Shown in pieces: positions 17,294 to 25,214 of a DNA stretch of 36,629 bases. The notes under the pieces are model-generated. The model had not been told where the DNA came from. It did not search any database and saw nothing but the letters and a program-made list of their open reading frames with translations. Position 1 is the stretch's first letter, and each line of letters starts with the position of its first letter. A program made the translations under genes and the position numbers. The stretch lies in contig JAJPHV010000062.1 in NCBI GenBank assembly GCA_021325095.1, forward strand, positions 1 to 36,629. The letters run 5' to 3'. The DNA is from Chloroflexota bacterium. Its GTDB lineage: Bacteria; Chloroflexota; Anaerolineae; Aggregatilineales; UBA2796.

Positions 17294-18310
17294 CTACTCG
17301 TTGAACAATTCGCCGACACTACGGCCTTCATGGGCGCGCAAGATCACTTCAGCGATCAGGGGAGCCACACTCAGGACGCGCATGTTGGGCAATCTTTTGC
17401 TTTCCGGCACGGGCAGGGTATTCGTCGTCACAATCTCCTTGATGTTGGCTTCGCGCAGGCGTTCCACCGCCGGGCCGCTGAGGACAGGATGCGTAAAGGC
17501 TACGTAGACATCCCGCGCCCCCTGCTCGCGGACGGTGTTGACGGCATTGACGACGCTGCCCGCCGTATCACATTCGTCGTCGATAATGATCACGTCCATG
17601 CCCCGCACGTCGCCGATCAGGCTCATCACCTGGCTGCCGCCCCGGTTGCCGGTACGCCGCTTCTCAACGAAGGCCAGCGGCATATTGAGCTTTTCCGCGT
17701 AGTTGCGGCCCTTTTTGGCGAAGCCCAGGTCCGCCGTGACCACAACGGCATTCTCAAGCTGCTTTTCCAGGAAGTAATCGCCGATCAGATGGAAGGTGGT
17801 CAAGACATCGCCGGGGATACTGAAAAAACCTTGAATCTGTCCGGCGTGCAGGTCCAGGGTGATATACCGATCCGCCCCGGCAACCTGAATCATGTCGGCC
17901 AGCAGGCGGGCCGTGATGGGCACGCGGGGCTGATCTTTCTTGTCGCTGCGCCCGTAGCTGAAATAGGGGATCACCGCCGTGATGCGCCCTGCCGAGTCGC
18001 GCTTGAGCGTATCCAGTGTGATCAACAATTCCATAATGTTGTCACTGACGGGGGAGGCCATTGTCTGGATCAAGTAGACATCCTGCCCACGCACCGAGCT
18101 TTGGAGCCGCACGAAAATATTCTCGTTGGAAAAGCGCTGAACGTCCTGCGTGCTGAGTTCCATGTTGAGGTATGCAGCGACTTCCTGGCCCAGTTCCCGG
18201 GATGCCGAACCCGCATAGAGTTTGACTGCTCCATATTGACCTGGAATCGGATTGATCGCGTTGTCATGATAGACATATTTCGTTCCGGGGACTTTCCGCT
18301 GCTGAGTCAT
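17294..18310 (-). CDS. prs: Ribose-phosphate pyrophosphokinase
   Basis: This 338-residue PRPP synthetase makes phosphoribosyl pyrophosphate from ribose 5-phosphate and ATP for nucleotide, histidine and tryptophan synthesis. Family hallmarks are RSDKKDQPRVPITARLLADM, ADRYITLDLHAGQIQGFF, the catalytic-loop AFVEKRR and the PRPP loop VIIIDDECDTAGSVVNAV. The PRPP loop has Glu-Cys where many relatives have Met-Ile/Leu; the acidic pair and TAG core are intact. The N-terminus is somewhat longer than in typical class I enzymes (about 310-320 residues). ATG at 18308-18310 is preceded by GAGAGG seven bases away. The CheY-like gene follows after 14 bases. Confidence 0.96.
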   Translation of the reverse strand: MTQQRKVPGTKYVYHDNAINPIPGQYGAVKLYAGSASRELGQEVAAYLNMELSTQDVQRFSNENIFVRLQSSVRGQDVYLIQTMASPVSDNIMELLITLDTLKRDSAGRITAVIPYFSYGRSDKKDQPRVPITARLLADMIQVAGADRYITLDLHAGQIQGFFSIPGDVLTTFHLIGDYFLEKQLENAVVVTADLGFAKKGRNYAEKLNMPLAFVEKRRTGNRGGSQVMSLIGDVRGMDVIIIDDECDTAGSVVNAVNTVREQGARDVYVAFTHPVLSGPAVERLREANIKEIVTTNTLPVPESKRLPNMRVLSVAPLIAEVILRAHEGRSVGELFNE

Positions 18311-18484
18311 CGTGATCCTCTCGATTTAAGGCCGGGGTATGGCGAGCGCTGGTCTCTGGCTGATCGTGAGATATCCGGCGGCTTCTGTACATTTTGAGTG
18401 TACCGCGAAATGCAAGGAGTCGTGAAGGGCGATTTTGTTCTGCTGCTGACCCAATCCCAAGTCTGTCTAGTCGGCACTCTGTGC

Positions 18485-18496
18485 ATTATATATAAT
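18485..18496. promoter_or_regulatory. Overlapping divergent -10 boxes between prs and gntR
   Basis: An A/T run contains TATAAT on the plus strand at 18491-18496 and TATAAT on the minus strand at 18485-18490. The plus-strand box is only seven bases before the ATG of the GntR gene at 18504, which would give a leaderless or nearly leaderless message. The minus-strand box would give prs a leader of about 170 bases. -35 elements are weak on both sides. Confidence 0.4.
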
Positions 18497-18503
18497 ATAT
18501 AGA

Positions 18504-19202
18504 ATGGACGGTTTACTAAAACGCCATAAGATGATCCGTTCCGAGTTGAGCGAACACAAACAGTTGCAAGACCTTGTCGTCGAGCGGCTACGCGCTCAGA
18601 TTTCGGCAGGCAAACTCCTGCCGGGCGAATGGCTGCGCCAGGAGCGCCTGGCCGCCGAGCTTGGCACGAGCTACACACCCATCCGCGAGGCGCTCAAGCA
18701 GTTGGAGGCCGAAGGGCTGGTCGAGCACGTGCCCTATCGTGGGGCGCGCGTCGTGCAGTTCAGCGCTGACGACGTAGAGGACATCTACACGATCCGCAGT
18801 GTGCTGGAAGGGTTAGCGGCGGCCAGCGCTGCCGGGCGCCTGACCGGCGAGCAGTTGGCCGAGCTATGTGCGCTGCACGAGCAGATGAGCGCACATCCCG
18901 GCGATATCGAACGGGTGCGGGAGTGGAACCGCCGGTTTCACCAGATCATCATCGAGGCTTCGGGCCGCACCTACCTGATCCGCACCCTGAAAGCGGTGTG
19001 GATGTGGTCGCCCGCCATGTTATGGAGCCAGTTTGCCCACGTGCCCGGAATGCCGGACGACGAGCGCGCCGAAGAGGACAACGCCGAACACGCGGAAATC
19101 CTGCGGGCCTTGGAAGCCCACGACTCGGAGGCAGCCGAACGAGCCATGCGCCAGCATATCGAGCAAGCGTGGCGAGCGTTGGTCAAGCACATCAAGGGGT
19201 AA
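18504..19202 (+). CDS. GntR-family regulator with FCD domain
   Basis: This 232-residue transcription factor has a winged helix at about residues 20-82 ([41 protein letters not shown], the GntR recognition helix region). An FCD ligand domain follows at about 90-225. The metal-site histidines typical of FCD domains are visible as H146 (RRFHQII), H196 (AEHAEIL) and H218 (RQHIEQAW). The family senses organic acids or related small molecules. Arginase follows immediately, so control of arginine breakdown is a reasonable inference. The ATG at 18504 has no Shine-Dalgarno but follows a TATAAT box by seven bases; ATG at 18531 is an alternative start with equal domain coverage. Confidence 0.92.
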   Translation: MDGLLKRHKMIRSELSEHKQLQDLVVERLRAQISAGKLLPGEWLRQERLAAELGTSYTPIREALKQLEAEGLVEHVPYRGARVVQFSADDVEDIYTIRSVLEGLAAASAAGRLTGEQLAELCALHEQMSAHPGDIERVREWNRRFHQIIIEASGRTYLIRTLKAVWMWSPAMLWSQFAHVPGMPDDERAEEDNAEHAEILRALEAHDSEAAERAMRQHIEQAWRALVKHIKG

Positions 19203-19237
19203 GTGCCTTGTCGGAAGAACGGGCGAAGGGGCCGCGT

Positions 19238-20134
19238 GTGGCCCGCATCATTGGCGTGCCGATGGACCTGGGCCAGCAGCGGCGCGGCGTGGATATGGGG
19301 CCGAGTGCGGTGCGCTACGCGGGGCTGCAAGAACGGCTGAAGGGTCTGGGCTACACCGTCCGCGACGGCGGCAACATTGCCGTGCCGGTGGTCGAAGAGA
19401 TCGACCAGCCATACGCCCCCGACGCACATCGCGCGCGCCACCTGGGGGCGGTGGTGGCGGCCTGCCAGTCCATCTACGAGCAAATGAAGTGCTGCTCGCA
19501 GGAACATGAATTTGCTATCTTTCTGGGCGGCGATCACAGCATCAGCGTGGGGAGCGTGGCGGGCCTGGATGGGCGCGGCCCTGTCGGGGTGATCTGGGTG
19601 GACGCGCACGCCGACTTCAACACGCCGGAAACCTCGCCGTCGGGCAACGTACACGGCATGTCGGTGGCAGCGCTGCTGGGCGACGGACCGCGCGCCCTGG
19701 TCGATATCGGCTATCCCGGCCCCAAATTGCAGCCGTCGCAGGTGGTCATGATCGGCATCCGCAACCTGGATGCCGAAGAGCGTCGCAGACTGGCGCGGAG
19801 CCGAATATCGGTGTTCACGATGACCGACATCGACGAGCAGGGCATGGCGGCCATCACGCGGCAGGCCCTCAGCCGCCTGAGCCACCTCGATTCGATTCAC
19901 GTCAGCCTGGACATGGACGCGCTTGATCCCGACTATGCGCCCGGCGTCGGCACGCCTGTGCCCGGCGGCCTGACCTACCGCGAGGCCCATCTGCTGATGG
20001 AACTGCTGGCGACATCCGGCAAGGTGCGTTCGATGGACATCGTAGAGATCAACCCGATCCTCGATCACAGCAACCGGACGGCAGCGCTGGCGGTGGAACT
20101 GGCAGCGAGCCTGCTTGGGCAGCGGATATTTTAG
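19238..20134 (+). CDS. rocF: Arginase
   Basis: This 298-residue ureohydrolase hydrolyses arginine to ornithine and urea with a binuclear manganese centre. Metal and substrate motifs are FLGGDHSIS (D99, H100), [20 protein letters not shown] (D122, H124, D126) and [14 protein letters not shown] (D225, D227). [12 protein letters not shown] and VEINPILD complete the arginase signature; agmatinases differ in the substrate loop. The GTG at 19238 is chosen because AAGGGG lies six bases upstream and the N-terminus [17 protein letters not shown] matches the family start. A TTG at 19208 is the alternative (308 residues). The start is 35 bases after the GntR stop, so the two are likely one operon. Confidence 0.93.
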   Translation: MARIIGVPMDLGQQRRGVDMGPSAVRYAGLQERLKGLGYTVRDGGNIAVPVVEEIDQPYAPDAHRARHLGAVVAACQSIYEQMKCCSQEHEFAIFLGGDHSISVGSVAGLDGRGPVGVIWVDAHADFNTPETSPSGNVHGMSVAALLGDGPRALVDIGYPGPKLQPSQVVMIGIRNLDAEERRRLARSRISVFTMTDIDEQGMAAITRQALSRLSHLDSIHVSLDMDALDPDYAPGVGTPVPGGLTYREAHLLMELLATSGKVRSMDIVEINPILDHSNRTAALAVELAASLLGQRIF

Positions 20135-20201
20135 CGGCGTATTGTTCCTGACATTCCTCATCGATCCCGACTGACAATCCTCCGGTTCATCCAAAATCCT
20201 C

Positions 20202-20229
20202 TTGCAATCTGGGATAGCAGTGGTATACT
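20202..20229 (+). promoter_or_regulatory. Promoter of the copper operon
   Basis: TTGCAA (20202-20207), a 16-base spacer and TATACT (20224-20229), with an extended -10 TGG directly before it. Transcription would start near 20236, at the left edge of the CsoR-type operator. Confidence 0.75.
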
Positions 20230-20236
20230 CTTCATA

Positions 20237-20264
20237 TATACCCCGCCCCCCAGGGGGAGGGATA
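20237..20264. promoter_or_regulatory. CsoR-type operator
   Basis: A G/C-tract pseudo-palindrome runs from TATACCCCGCCCCC to AGGGGGAGGGATA, with TATA/GATA ends. CsoR operators are known for this arrangement of C tract, short centre and G tract bounded by A/T. It overlaps the predicted transcription start, 12 bases before the csoR ATG, which suits repression by the first gene product. Confidence 0.65.
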
Positions 20265-20275
20265 GGGAGAAAGAT

Positions 20276-20551
20276 ATGGATCACGGGGATAAGGCCGCCA
20301 CTGTCAACCGGCTGAAGAGCATTGCCGGGCATGTCAACGGCATCGCGGCGATGGTCGAGCAGGATCGGTACTGCATCGACGTCATCAAGCAGATACAGGC
20401 TGCCGAGGCAGCGCTGGCAAAGGTCAGCCAGATCATCCTGGACAAGCACCTGCACACGTGCCTGACGACGGCGGTGCGCGGCGATGACCCCGACGAGCGC
20501 GAGCGCGTGCTGGCGGAAATCAGCGACGTATTTTCGGTCACGAACCGATAG
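20276..20551 (+). CDS. csoR: Copper-sensing repressor CsoR
   Basis: This 91-residue all-helical DNA-binding repressor of the CsoR/RcnR family (DUF156) is released from DNA by Cu(I). The copper site is readable as C33 (RYCIDVI), H58 and C62 (DKHLHTC), the Cys-His-x3-Cys pattern that marks CsoR rather than nickel/cobalt-responsive RcnR or persulfide-responsive CstR. The N-terminal VNRLKSIAGHVNGI is the family's signature helix. ATG is preceded by GGGAGAAAG. It is first in csoR-copZ-copA, with its probable operator directly upstream. Confidence 0.95.
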   Translation: MDHGDKAATVNRLKSIAGHVNGIAAMVEQDRYCIDVIKQIQAAEAALAKVSQIILDKHLHTCLTTAVRGDDPDERERVLAEISDVFSVTNR

Positions 20552-20564
20552 AGGAGACGAAGGC

Positions 20565-20774
20565 ATGGAAACCAGAACGTTTACCGTCCCCAACATCAGC
20601 TGTGGGCACTGCGTCCACACCATCGAAAGCGAGTTGGGTGAGCTAAAGGGTGTCCAGGAGGTCAAGGCTGACCAGCAGACCAAGAAAGTCACCGTCAAAT
20701 GGGACGATCCGGCCAACTGGGGCGAAATCGAGAAAGTGCTGACGGAGATCAATTACCCGCCCGCCAAAGCCTAG
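20565..20774 (+). CDS. copZ: Copper chaperone CopZ (HMA domain)
   Basis: This 69-residue single heavy-metal-associated domain has its Cu(I) site in NISCGHC (C13, C16). Such chaperones carry Cu(I) in the cytoplasm to the CopA ATPase and to CsoR. The usual Met two residues before the first Cys is replaced by Ile (NIS in place of xMT), a common variant. ATG at 20565 is supported by GAGGAG/GAAGG upstream, 13 bases after the csoR stop. A frame extension back into csoR is spurious. A strong terminator follows directly, separating it from copA. Confidence 0.94.
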   Translation: METRTFTVPNISCGHCVHTIESELGELKGVQEVKADQQTKKVTVKWDDPANWGEIEKVLTEINYPPAKA

Positions 20775-20784
20775 CGACAGACCG

Positions 20785-20816
20785 CAGCCCCGACTCCACA
20801 GCCGGGGCTGTTTTTT
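20785..20816 (+). terminator. Intrinsic terminator between copZ and copA
   Basis: CAGCCCCG (20785-20792) and CGGGGCTG (20803-20810) form a perfect 8-bp stem with a 10-base loop, followed by six Ts. It ends 15 bases before the copA ATG, leaving no room for a separate promoter after it. copA must therefore depend on read-through or on a promoter upstream of the hairpin. Confidence 0.85.
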
Positions 20817-20831
20817 CGGGGGAGCGAATCG

Positions 20832-23132
20832 ATGCAGAAACAAGAGAGCCTGCCTATCATCGGCATGACCTGCGCCAACTGCGCCGCCACCATTGAGCGC
20901 AACGTGCGCAAGCTGCCCGGTATCCAGGAGGCCAACGTCAACCTGGCGAATGAGCGGCTGACGGTGGCTTATGACCCAAGCGTATTGACGCACGACGACA
21001 TTGTGGCACGGGTGCGCAAGGCTGGCTACGACGTGCCGGAAGTAACCGCCAGTGAAGAACTGGAAGACGCGGAGGCCAAAGCCCGCCAGGCCGAGATCGC
21101 GCACCAGTGGCGTCGCCTGATCGTTGGGGCGGTCTTCACCATTCCGCTGCTGGCCCTGAGCATGGCCCGTGACCTGGGCGTACTGGGCAGTTGGGCCAGC
21201 GCACCCTGGTTCAATTATCTGTTGTGGGCGCTGGCGACCCCGGTGCAGTTTTATGTCGGGTGGGATTATTACGTCGGCGCGTACCGTTCGATCCGTGCGG
21301 GCAGCGCCAACATGGACGTACTGGTGGCGCTCGGATCGTCCACCGCGTATCTATATAGCATCCCCGTGACGCTCGGCCTGCTGGGAAATACGATGGAGGG
21401 CATGGGCAGCGGTTATCACGTGTACTTCGAGACCGCCGCCGTCATCATCACGCTGATTGTGCTGGGCAAGCTGCTTGAGGTGCGCGCCAAAGGCCAGACC
21501 AGTGCCGCCATCAAAAAACTGATGGGGATGCGCGCTAAAACGGCCCGTGTGGTGCGGAACGGCGTTGAAGCCGATATTCCGGTGGAGCAGGTGATGGTCG
21601 GCGACGTGATCATTGTCCGGCCCGGCGAGAAAATCCCGGTGGATGGCATGGTGCTGGAAGGGTCAACAACCATTGACCAGAGCATGATCACGGGTGAGAG
21701 CCTGCCTATCGAACGCGGCGTGGGTGACGAAGTGATCGGCGCGACGCTGAACAAGCAGGGCCTGATCAAGTTCCAGGCAACCCACGTGGGCCGTGAGACG
21801 GCACTGGCGCAGATCATCCGGCTTGTGGAGCAGGCGCAGGGGTCGAAAGCGCCCATTCAACGCCTGGTGGACAAGGTGGCGGCGGTCTTTGTGCCTGCCG
21901 TGATCGCCATCGCGGTATTGACCTTTGCTCTCTGGATGCTCGGCGGAAACGACTTCACGACCAGCATGATCCGCATGGTTGCGGTGCTGGTCATCGCCTG
22001 CCCGTGCGCGATGGGATTGGCGACCCCGACGGCGATCATGGTCGGCGTCGGCAAGGGCGCGGAGAACGGCATCCTGTTCAAGAACAGCGAGGCGCTGGAA
22101 CAGGCGCTGCGCATCAACGCGGTGGTGCTGGATAAGACCGGTACGGTGACGCGCGGCGAACCAACCGTGACAGACGTGATTGCCAGCAAAACGTGGGCAG
22201 GTGGTGAGCGCCCAAGCGACAGGCTGCTGCAACTGGCTGCCTCGGCAGAGCGTGGCAGCGAGCACCCGCTGGGCGCGGCAGTGGTGCGCGCGGCTCAGGA
22301 AGCCAGCCTGAAATTGAGCGAACCGACGCGCTTCGAGGCGATCTCCGGGCACGGCATTCGCGCCCAGGTGAACGGCAGCAACCTGCTCATCGGCAGCCGG
22401 CGGTTGATGATCGAGCAGCACATCCACCTGAACGGGCTGGAGCCGGACGCGGATCGGCTGCAAAGCGAAGCCAAGACCGCTTTGTGGGTGGCCGTTGATC
22501 AGCAGGCGGTGGGGCTGGTGGCCGTCGCCGATACCGTCAAAGACGGTTCGGCGGAAGCAGTGCGCCAGATGCACGCGCTTGGTTTGCAGGTGATCATGAT
22601 CACGGGCGACAATGCGGCGACGGCCAACGCCATCGCCAGGGAAGTCGGCATTGATCGCGTCATGGCCGACGTGCTGCCTGCGGATAAGGCCGAAGCCGTC
22701 AAGCGCTTGCAGGCCGAGGGGCTGGTGGTAGCGATGGTCGGGGACGGCATCAACGACTCACCGGCGCTGGCCCAGGCCGACGTGGGGATCGCCATCGGCA
22801 CAGGCACGGACGTGGCCATGGAAGCCGCCGACGTGACATTGATGAGCGGTGACCTGCGCGGCGTCCCGCGCGCTATCTGGCTCTCGCGGGCAACGATGAA
22901 CACGATCCGGCAAAACCTGGTGTGGGCGTTCGGCTACAACGTGGCGCTGATTCCGATTGCGATGGGCGTGCTGGCGGCGCTGAACTGGGGGCCGGAGTTC
23001 TTGCGGCAGTTGAACCCGATGCTGGCCGCCTTTGCGATGGCCTTCAGCAGTGTGAGTGTCGTAGTAAATTCTTTGAAATTAGGAAAGCCATCGACTCTGC
23101 GGCTGACGGATTCCGTTCAGCGTACTCAATGA
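20832..23132 (+). CDS. copA: Cu(I)-exporting P-type ATPase
   Basis: This 766-residue P1B-1 ATPase pumps Cu(I) out of the cytoplasm. One N-terminal HMA domain carries GMTCANC (C14, C17). The transmembrane copper site is C390-P-C392 in VIACPCAMG. The phosphorylated aspartate is D434 in DKTGT, the actuator loop is ITGES, and the hinge is [10 protein letters not shown] (about 637-646). The seventh-helix YN (FGYNV) and the final-helix [15 protein letters not shown] are the Cu(I)-specific P1B-1 signatures. GGGGGAG about eight bases upstream supports the ATG. It is the third gene of the operon, placed after a terminator that could keep pump levels below chaperone levels. Confidence 0.97.
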   Translation: MQKQESLPIIGMTCANCAATIERNVRKLPGIQEANVNLANERLTVAYDPSVLTHDDIVARVRKAGYDVPEVTASEELEDAEAKARQAEIAHQWRRLIVGAVFTIPLLALSMARDLGVLGSWASAPWFNYLLWALATPVQFYVGWDYYVGAYRSIRAGSANMDVLVALGSSTAYLYSIPVTLGLLGNTMEGMGSGYHVYFETAAVIITLIVLGKLLEVRAKGQTSAAIKKLMGMRAKTARVVRNGVEADIPVEQVMVGDVIIVRPGEKIPVDGMVLEGSTTIDQSMITGESLPIERGVGDEVIGATLNKQGLIKFQATHVGRETALAQIIRLVEQAQGSKAPIQRLVDKVAAVFVPAVIAIAVLTFALWMLGGNDFTTSMIRMVAVLVIACPCAMGLATPTAIMVGVGKGAENGILFKNSEALEQALRINAVVLDKTGTVTRGEPTVTDVIASKTWAGGERPSDRLLQLAASAERGSEHPLGAAVVRAAQEASLKLSEPTRFEAISGHGIRAQVNGSNLLIGSRRLMIEQHIHLNGLEPDADRLQSEAKTALWVAVDQQAVGLVAVADTVKDGSAEAVRQMHALGLQVIMITGDNAATANAIAREVGIDRVMADVLPADKAEAVKRLQAEGLVVAMVGDGINDSPALAQADVGIAIGTGTDVAMEAADVTLMSGDLRGVPRAIWLSRATMNTIRQNLVWAFGYNVALIPIAMGVLAALNWGPEFLRQLNPMLAAFAMAFSSVSVVVNSLKLGKPSTLRLTDSVQRTQ

Positions 23133-23396
23133 AGGCTTCATTGTCCTCCATTGGTCTCGGGCCTGGGACTTTGAATTCCTTGCCGCGCAGGGCGGTTATT
23201 TTCTGACACAAGCCTTGCCAACTGCAATGGGGCAGTGCAGCAGCAATATCGGGTTGCCCTGCCCCTTTGTCAAGTCGTGCTTCTTCCTGTCCAATTAGCT
23301 GACCGCACTACACGCCCTCCCTTTTTACAGAAGTTTACAGACATCACCCGCCAAGCTGAACTATGCGGCTCTTTTCGATGTGGATTTGTCCAGAAG
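23133..23396. other. Gene-free stretch after copA
   Basis: No coding sequence is recognised between copA and the ECF41 promoter. GGGGCAG (23229-23235) and CTGCCCC (23259-23265) form a 7-bp stem with an inner CAA/TTG pairing, followed by TTTG. This is a weak candidate terminator for copA. The rest shows no clear structure. Confidence 0.4.
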
Positions 23397-23423
23397 TGTC
23401 ACACTCTTTTGTGCCTGTCCGTC
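23397..23423 (+). promoter_or_regulatory. ECF41-type sigma factor promoter
   Basis: TGTCACA at 23397-23403, a 16-base spacer and CGTC at 23420-23423. This is the characteristic -35/-10 pair recognised by ECF41 sigma factors, which typically control the COE gene beside them. It lies 46 bases before the CMD-like gene, and the sigma gene two positions on is of the ECF41 type. The match was found by reading, and the whole bipartite consensus is present with no mismatch. Confidence 0.82.
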
Positions 23424-23469
23424 TATATTGATGGTACGGCAAGTGAGTACTGAAAGGGAGATATGAGCG

Positions 23470-23964
23470 ATGGACGCTCGCATTAGGTATGCGCAGGTTG
23501 ATCCGGAAGTGATCAAGACACTGCATGGTCTGGAACAGTACGTGAAGAAAAGTGGCCTTGAGCAGTCGCTACTTGATCTGGTCGTGCTGCGCGCTTCACA
23601 GATCAATCGCTGTGCTTACTGTATCGACATGCACTTTAAGGACGCACGGGCCAGTGGCGAGACCGAGCAGCGGCTCTACAGCCTGGATGCCTGGCGTGAA
23701 GCGCCATTCTATAGCGACCGTGAACGGGCTGCCCTGGCCTGGACTGAGGCGGTGACACTTCTCACCGAAGGCTTTGTGCCAGATGAGGTTTATGAACAGG
23801 CGCGGCAGCAGTTTAGCGAAGCCGAACTGGTCAGCCTGACGATGGCGGTTATCAGCATCAATAGCTGGAATCGCCTTAATGTCAGCTTCCGCACGGTCCC
23901 AGGGAACTATCAATCTCAACGCAGGCCCACGCCCACCCTGGATGCTGTGTCCGCCAACAGTTAG
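23470..23964 (+). CDS. Carboxymuconolactone-decarboxylase/AhpD-like protein
   Basis: This 164-residue alpha-helical protein of the CMD/AhpD superfamily has the redox motif C48-AY-C51-IDMH55 in RCAYCIDMHFKDAR, as in alkylhydroperoxidase AhpD-like proteins. A peroxidase or thiol-based detoxification role is therefore more likely than decarboxylation. The partner and substrate are unknown. The ATG at 23470 has GGGAG about ten bases upstream. It directly follows a perfect ECF41-type promoter and precedes the ECF41 sigma gene by 17 bases. It thus fits the COE (carboxymuconolactone decarboxylase, oxidoreductase or epimerase) target gene that defines this sigma group. Confidence 0.93.
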   Translation: MDARIRYAQVDPEVIKTLHGLEQYVKKSGLEQSLLDLVVLRASQINRCAYCIDMHFKDARASGETEQRLYSLDAWREAPFYSDRERAALAWTEAVTLLTEGFVPDEVYEQARQQFSEAELVSLTMAVISINSWNRLNVSFRTVPGNYQSQRRPTPTLDAVSANS

Positions 23965-23981
23965 GTGAGGGGTAACTAATC

Positions 23982-24896
23982 ATGCCAACGACAGACGAAT
24001 TTGACCAACACCGTCCGGCACTATTTGGGCTGGCGTACCGGATGCTGGGCAGCGTAATGGATGCCGAGGACATTCTGCAAGAAGCATTCCTGCGTTGGCA
24101 GAATGCACCGGAAGCTGACGTCCGTTCTCCCAGGGCCTACCTGATGACGATTGTGACGCGGCTGTGTGTTGATCAACTTCGTCTGGCTCGTGTTCAGCGG
24201 GAAGAGTATGTCGGCGCGTGGCTGCCCGAACCACTGCTCCAATCGTCAGAGAGCGACCCGGCACGACGGGTCGAACAGGATGAGTCGATCTCGACGGCCT
24301 TTCTGGTGCTGCTGGAAAGCCTGGCTCCACTCGACCGAGCGGTGTATCTGCTGCATGAGGTATTCAACTACACCTATGCCGAAATCGCTGCCATCGTCGA
24401 TAGAAGCCCGGCGGACTGCCGTCAGATCGGCCACCGCGCTCGCCAGCAACTGATTAAGGGCCGTCCACGTTTTGAAGTCAAGACCGAGACGGTTGAAGAA
24501 ATCGTCCAGCAATTCTTGCGGGCCTGTGCCGGGGACGACATGGCCGAATTGCTGGCGCTACTGGCGCCCGATGTCACGGTGACTAACGATAGCGGGGGCA
24601 AAGTCAGTGCGATACGGAACATCGTCGTTGGGGCAGACAGAACCGCTCGTTTGTTCCTCGGCGTCTTTCGCCGATGGTCGCCGCCTTTGAGGCATTACAT
24701 CGTGACCATCAACGGGCAGCCCGCATTGCTGGCTTGCGAAGACGAAAAGCCCGTGAGTGTTACCACCTTCGACGTGCGAGAGGGCAAGATTCACGCCATT
24801 TACCAGGTGCGCAATCCAGACAAGCTCAAGAGTCTGGCCTGTGGTTCTGGTTTTCGTGATCACGAAACCGAGGGCCAGATCAGACGCGGCAAATGA
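23982..24896 (+). CDS. ECF41-type RNA polymerase sigma factor with SnoaL-like C-terminal domain (SigJ family)
   Basis: This 304-residue extracytoplasmic-function sigma factor has region 2 at about residues 10-75 (RPALFGLAYRMLGSVMDAED) and region 4 at about 105-160 (LPLDRA-type helix, FNYTYAEIAAIVDRS). A SnoaL-like domain follows at about 170-290 in place of a separate anti-sigma factor. ECF41 hallmarks are all visible: WLPEP at 80-84 in the linker, a variant of DGGGK as NDSGGK at 202-207, and NPDKL at 278-282. In this group the C-terminal domain modulates activity, and the sigma activates the adjacent COE gene. It is co-transcribed with the CMD-like gene. GAGGGG upstream supports the ATG at 23982. 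Confidence 0.95.
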   Translation: MPTTDEFDQHRPALFGLAYRMLGSVMDAEDILQEAFLRWQNAPEADVRSPRAYLMTIVTRLCVDQLRLARVQREEYVGAWLPEPLLQSSESDPARRVEQDESISTAFLVLLESLAPLDRAVYLLHEVFNYTYAEIAAIVDRSPADCRQIGHRARQQLIKGRPRFEVKTETVEEIVQQFLRACAGDDMAELLALLAPDVTVTNDSGGKVSAIRNIVVGADRTARLFLGVFRRWSPPLRHYIVTINGQPALLACEDEKPVSVTTFDVREGKIHAIYQVRNPDKLKSLACGSGFRDHETEGQIRRGK

Positions 24897-24915
24897 CTCG
24901 CTCACCTTGCGCAGT

Positions 24916-24944
24916 TTGCTATCTCCGCCAGTCTACGGTAGAAT
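24916..24944 (+). promoter_or_regulatory. Possible promoter upstream of the flavin oxidoreductase
   Basis: TTGCTA (24916-24921), a 17-base spacer and TAGAAT (24939-24944). It would give a leader of about 265 bases. No TGTCACA-type ECF41 element occurs in this gap, so the oxidoreductase may not be under the neighbouring sigma directly. Confidence 0.35.
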
Positions 24945-25214
24945 ATGGAACATAAGTTCTATGGGGCTTGCCCTCAACCTTAACCGGTTATGTTGGCAGC
25001 CAGGCTGCGGAGGAAGGCAGAATGAGACGCTGATCGAAAGTACAGGTGAGTATGGATCAAAAGGCCAACGCAGATAGGCATGACAGGCTGCAAAATATAG
25101 CCTGTGCTGGCCTGGGTCGCAGGGTTTATCAGTAGATTGCCAGTAAGCCCAAAACCTGCGGGAGCTGGCCTTCAAGTTGATATGGTCGATTGTCCCCGAT
25201 GAGGAAAACCAAAC
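24945..25214. other. Long leader or gap before the flavin oxidoreductase
   Basis: No gene is recognised. A hairpin ACAGGCT/AGCCTGT with a nine-base A/T-rich loop lies at 25083-25105. The remainder has no clear open frame with a ribosome binding site. GAGGAAAA before 25215 is the start signal of the next gene. Confidence 0.4.

Noticed and set aside
18866..19237. Upstream extension of arginase inside the GntR gene
   Set aside because: The extension is the +2 frame of the FCD domain; arginase similarity begins at 19238.
18971..20752. Minus-strand open frame of 593 codons across the regulator, arginase, csoR and copZ
   Set aside because: It spans four recognisable plus-strand genes and their intergenic operator; no domain is visible.
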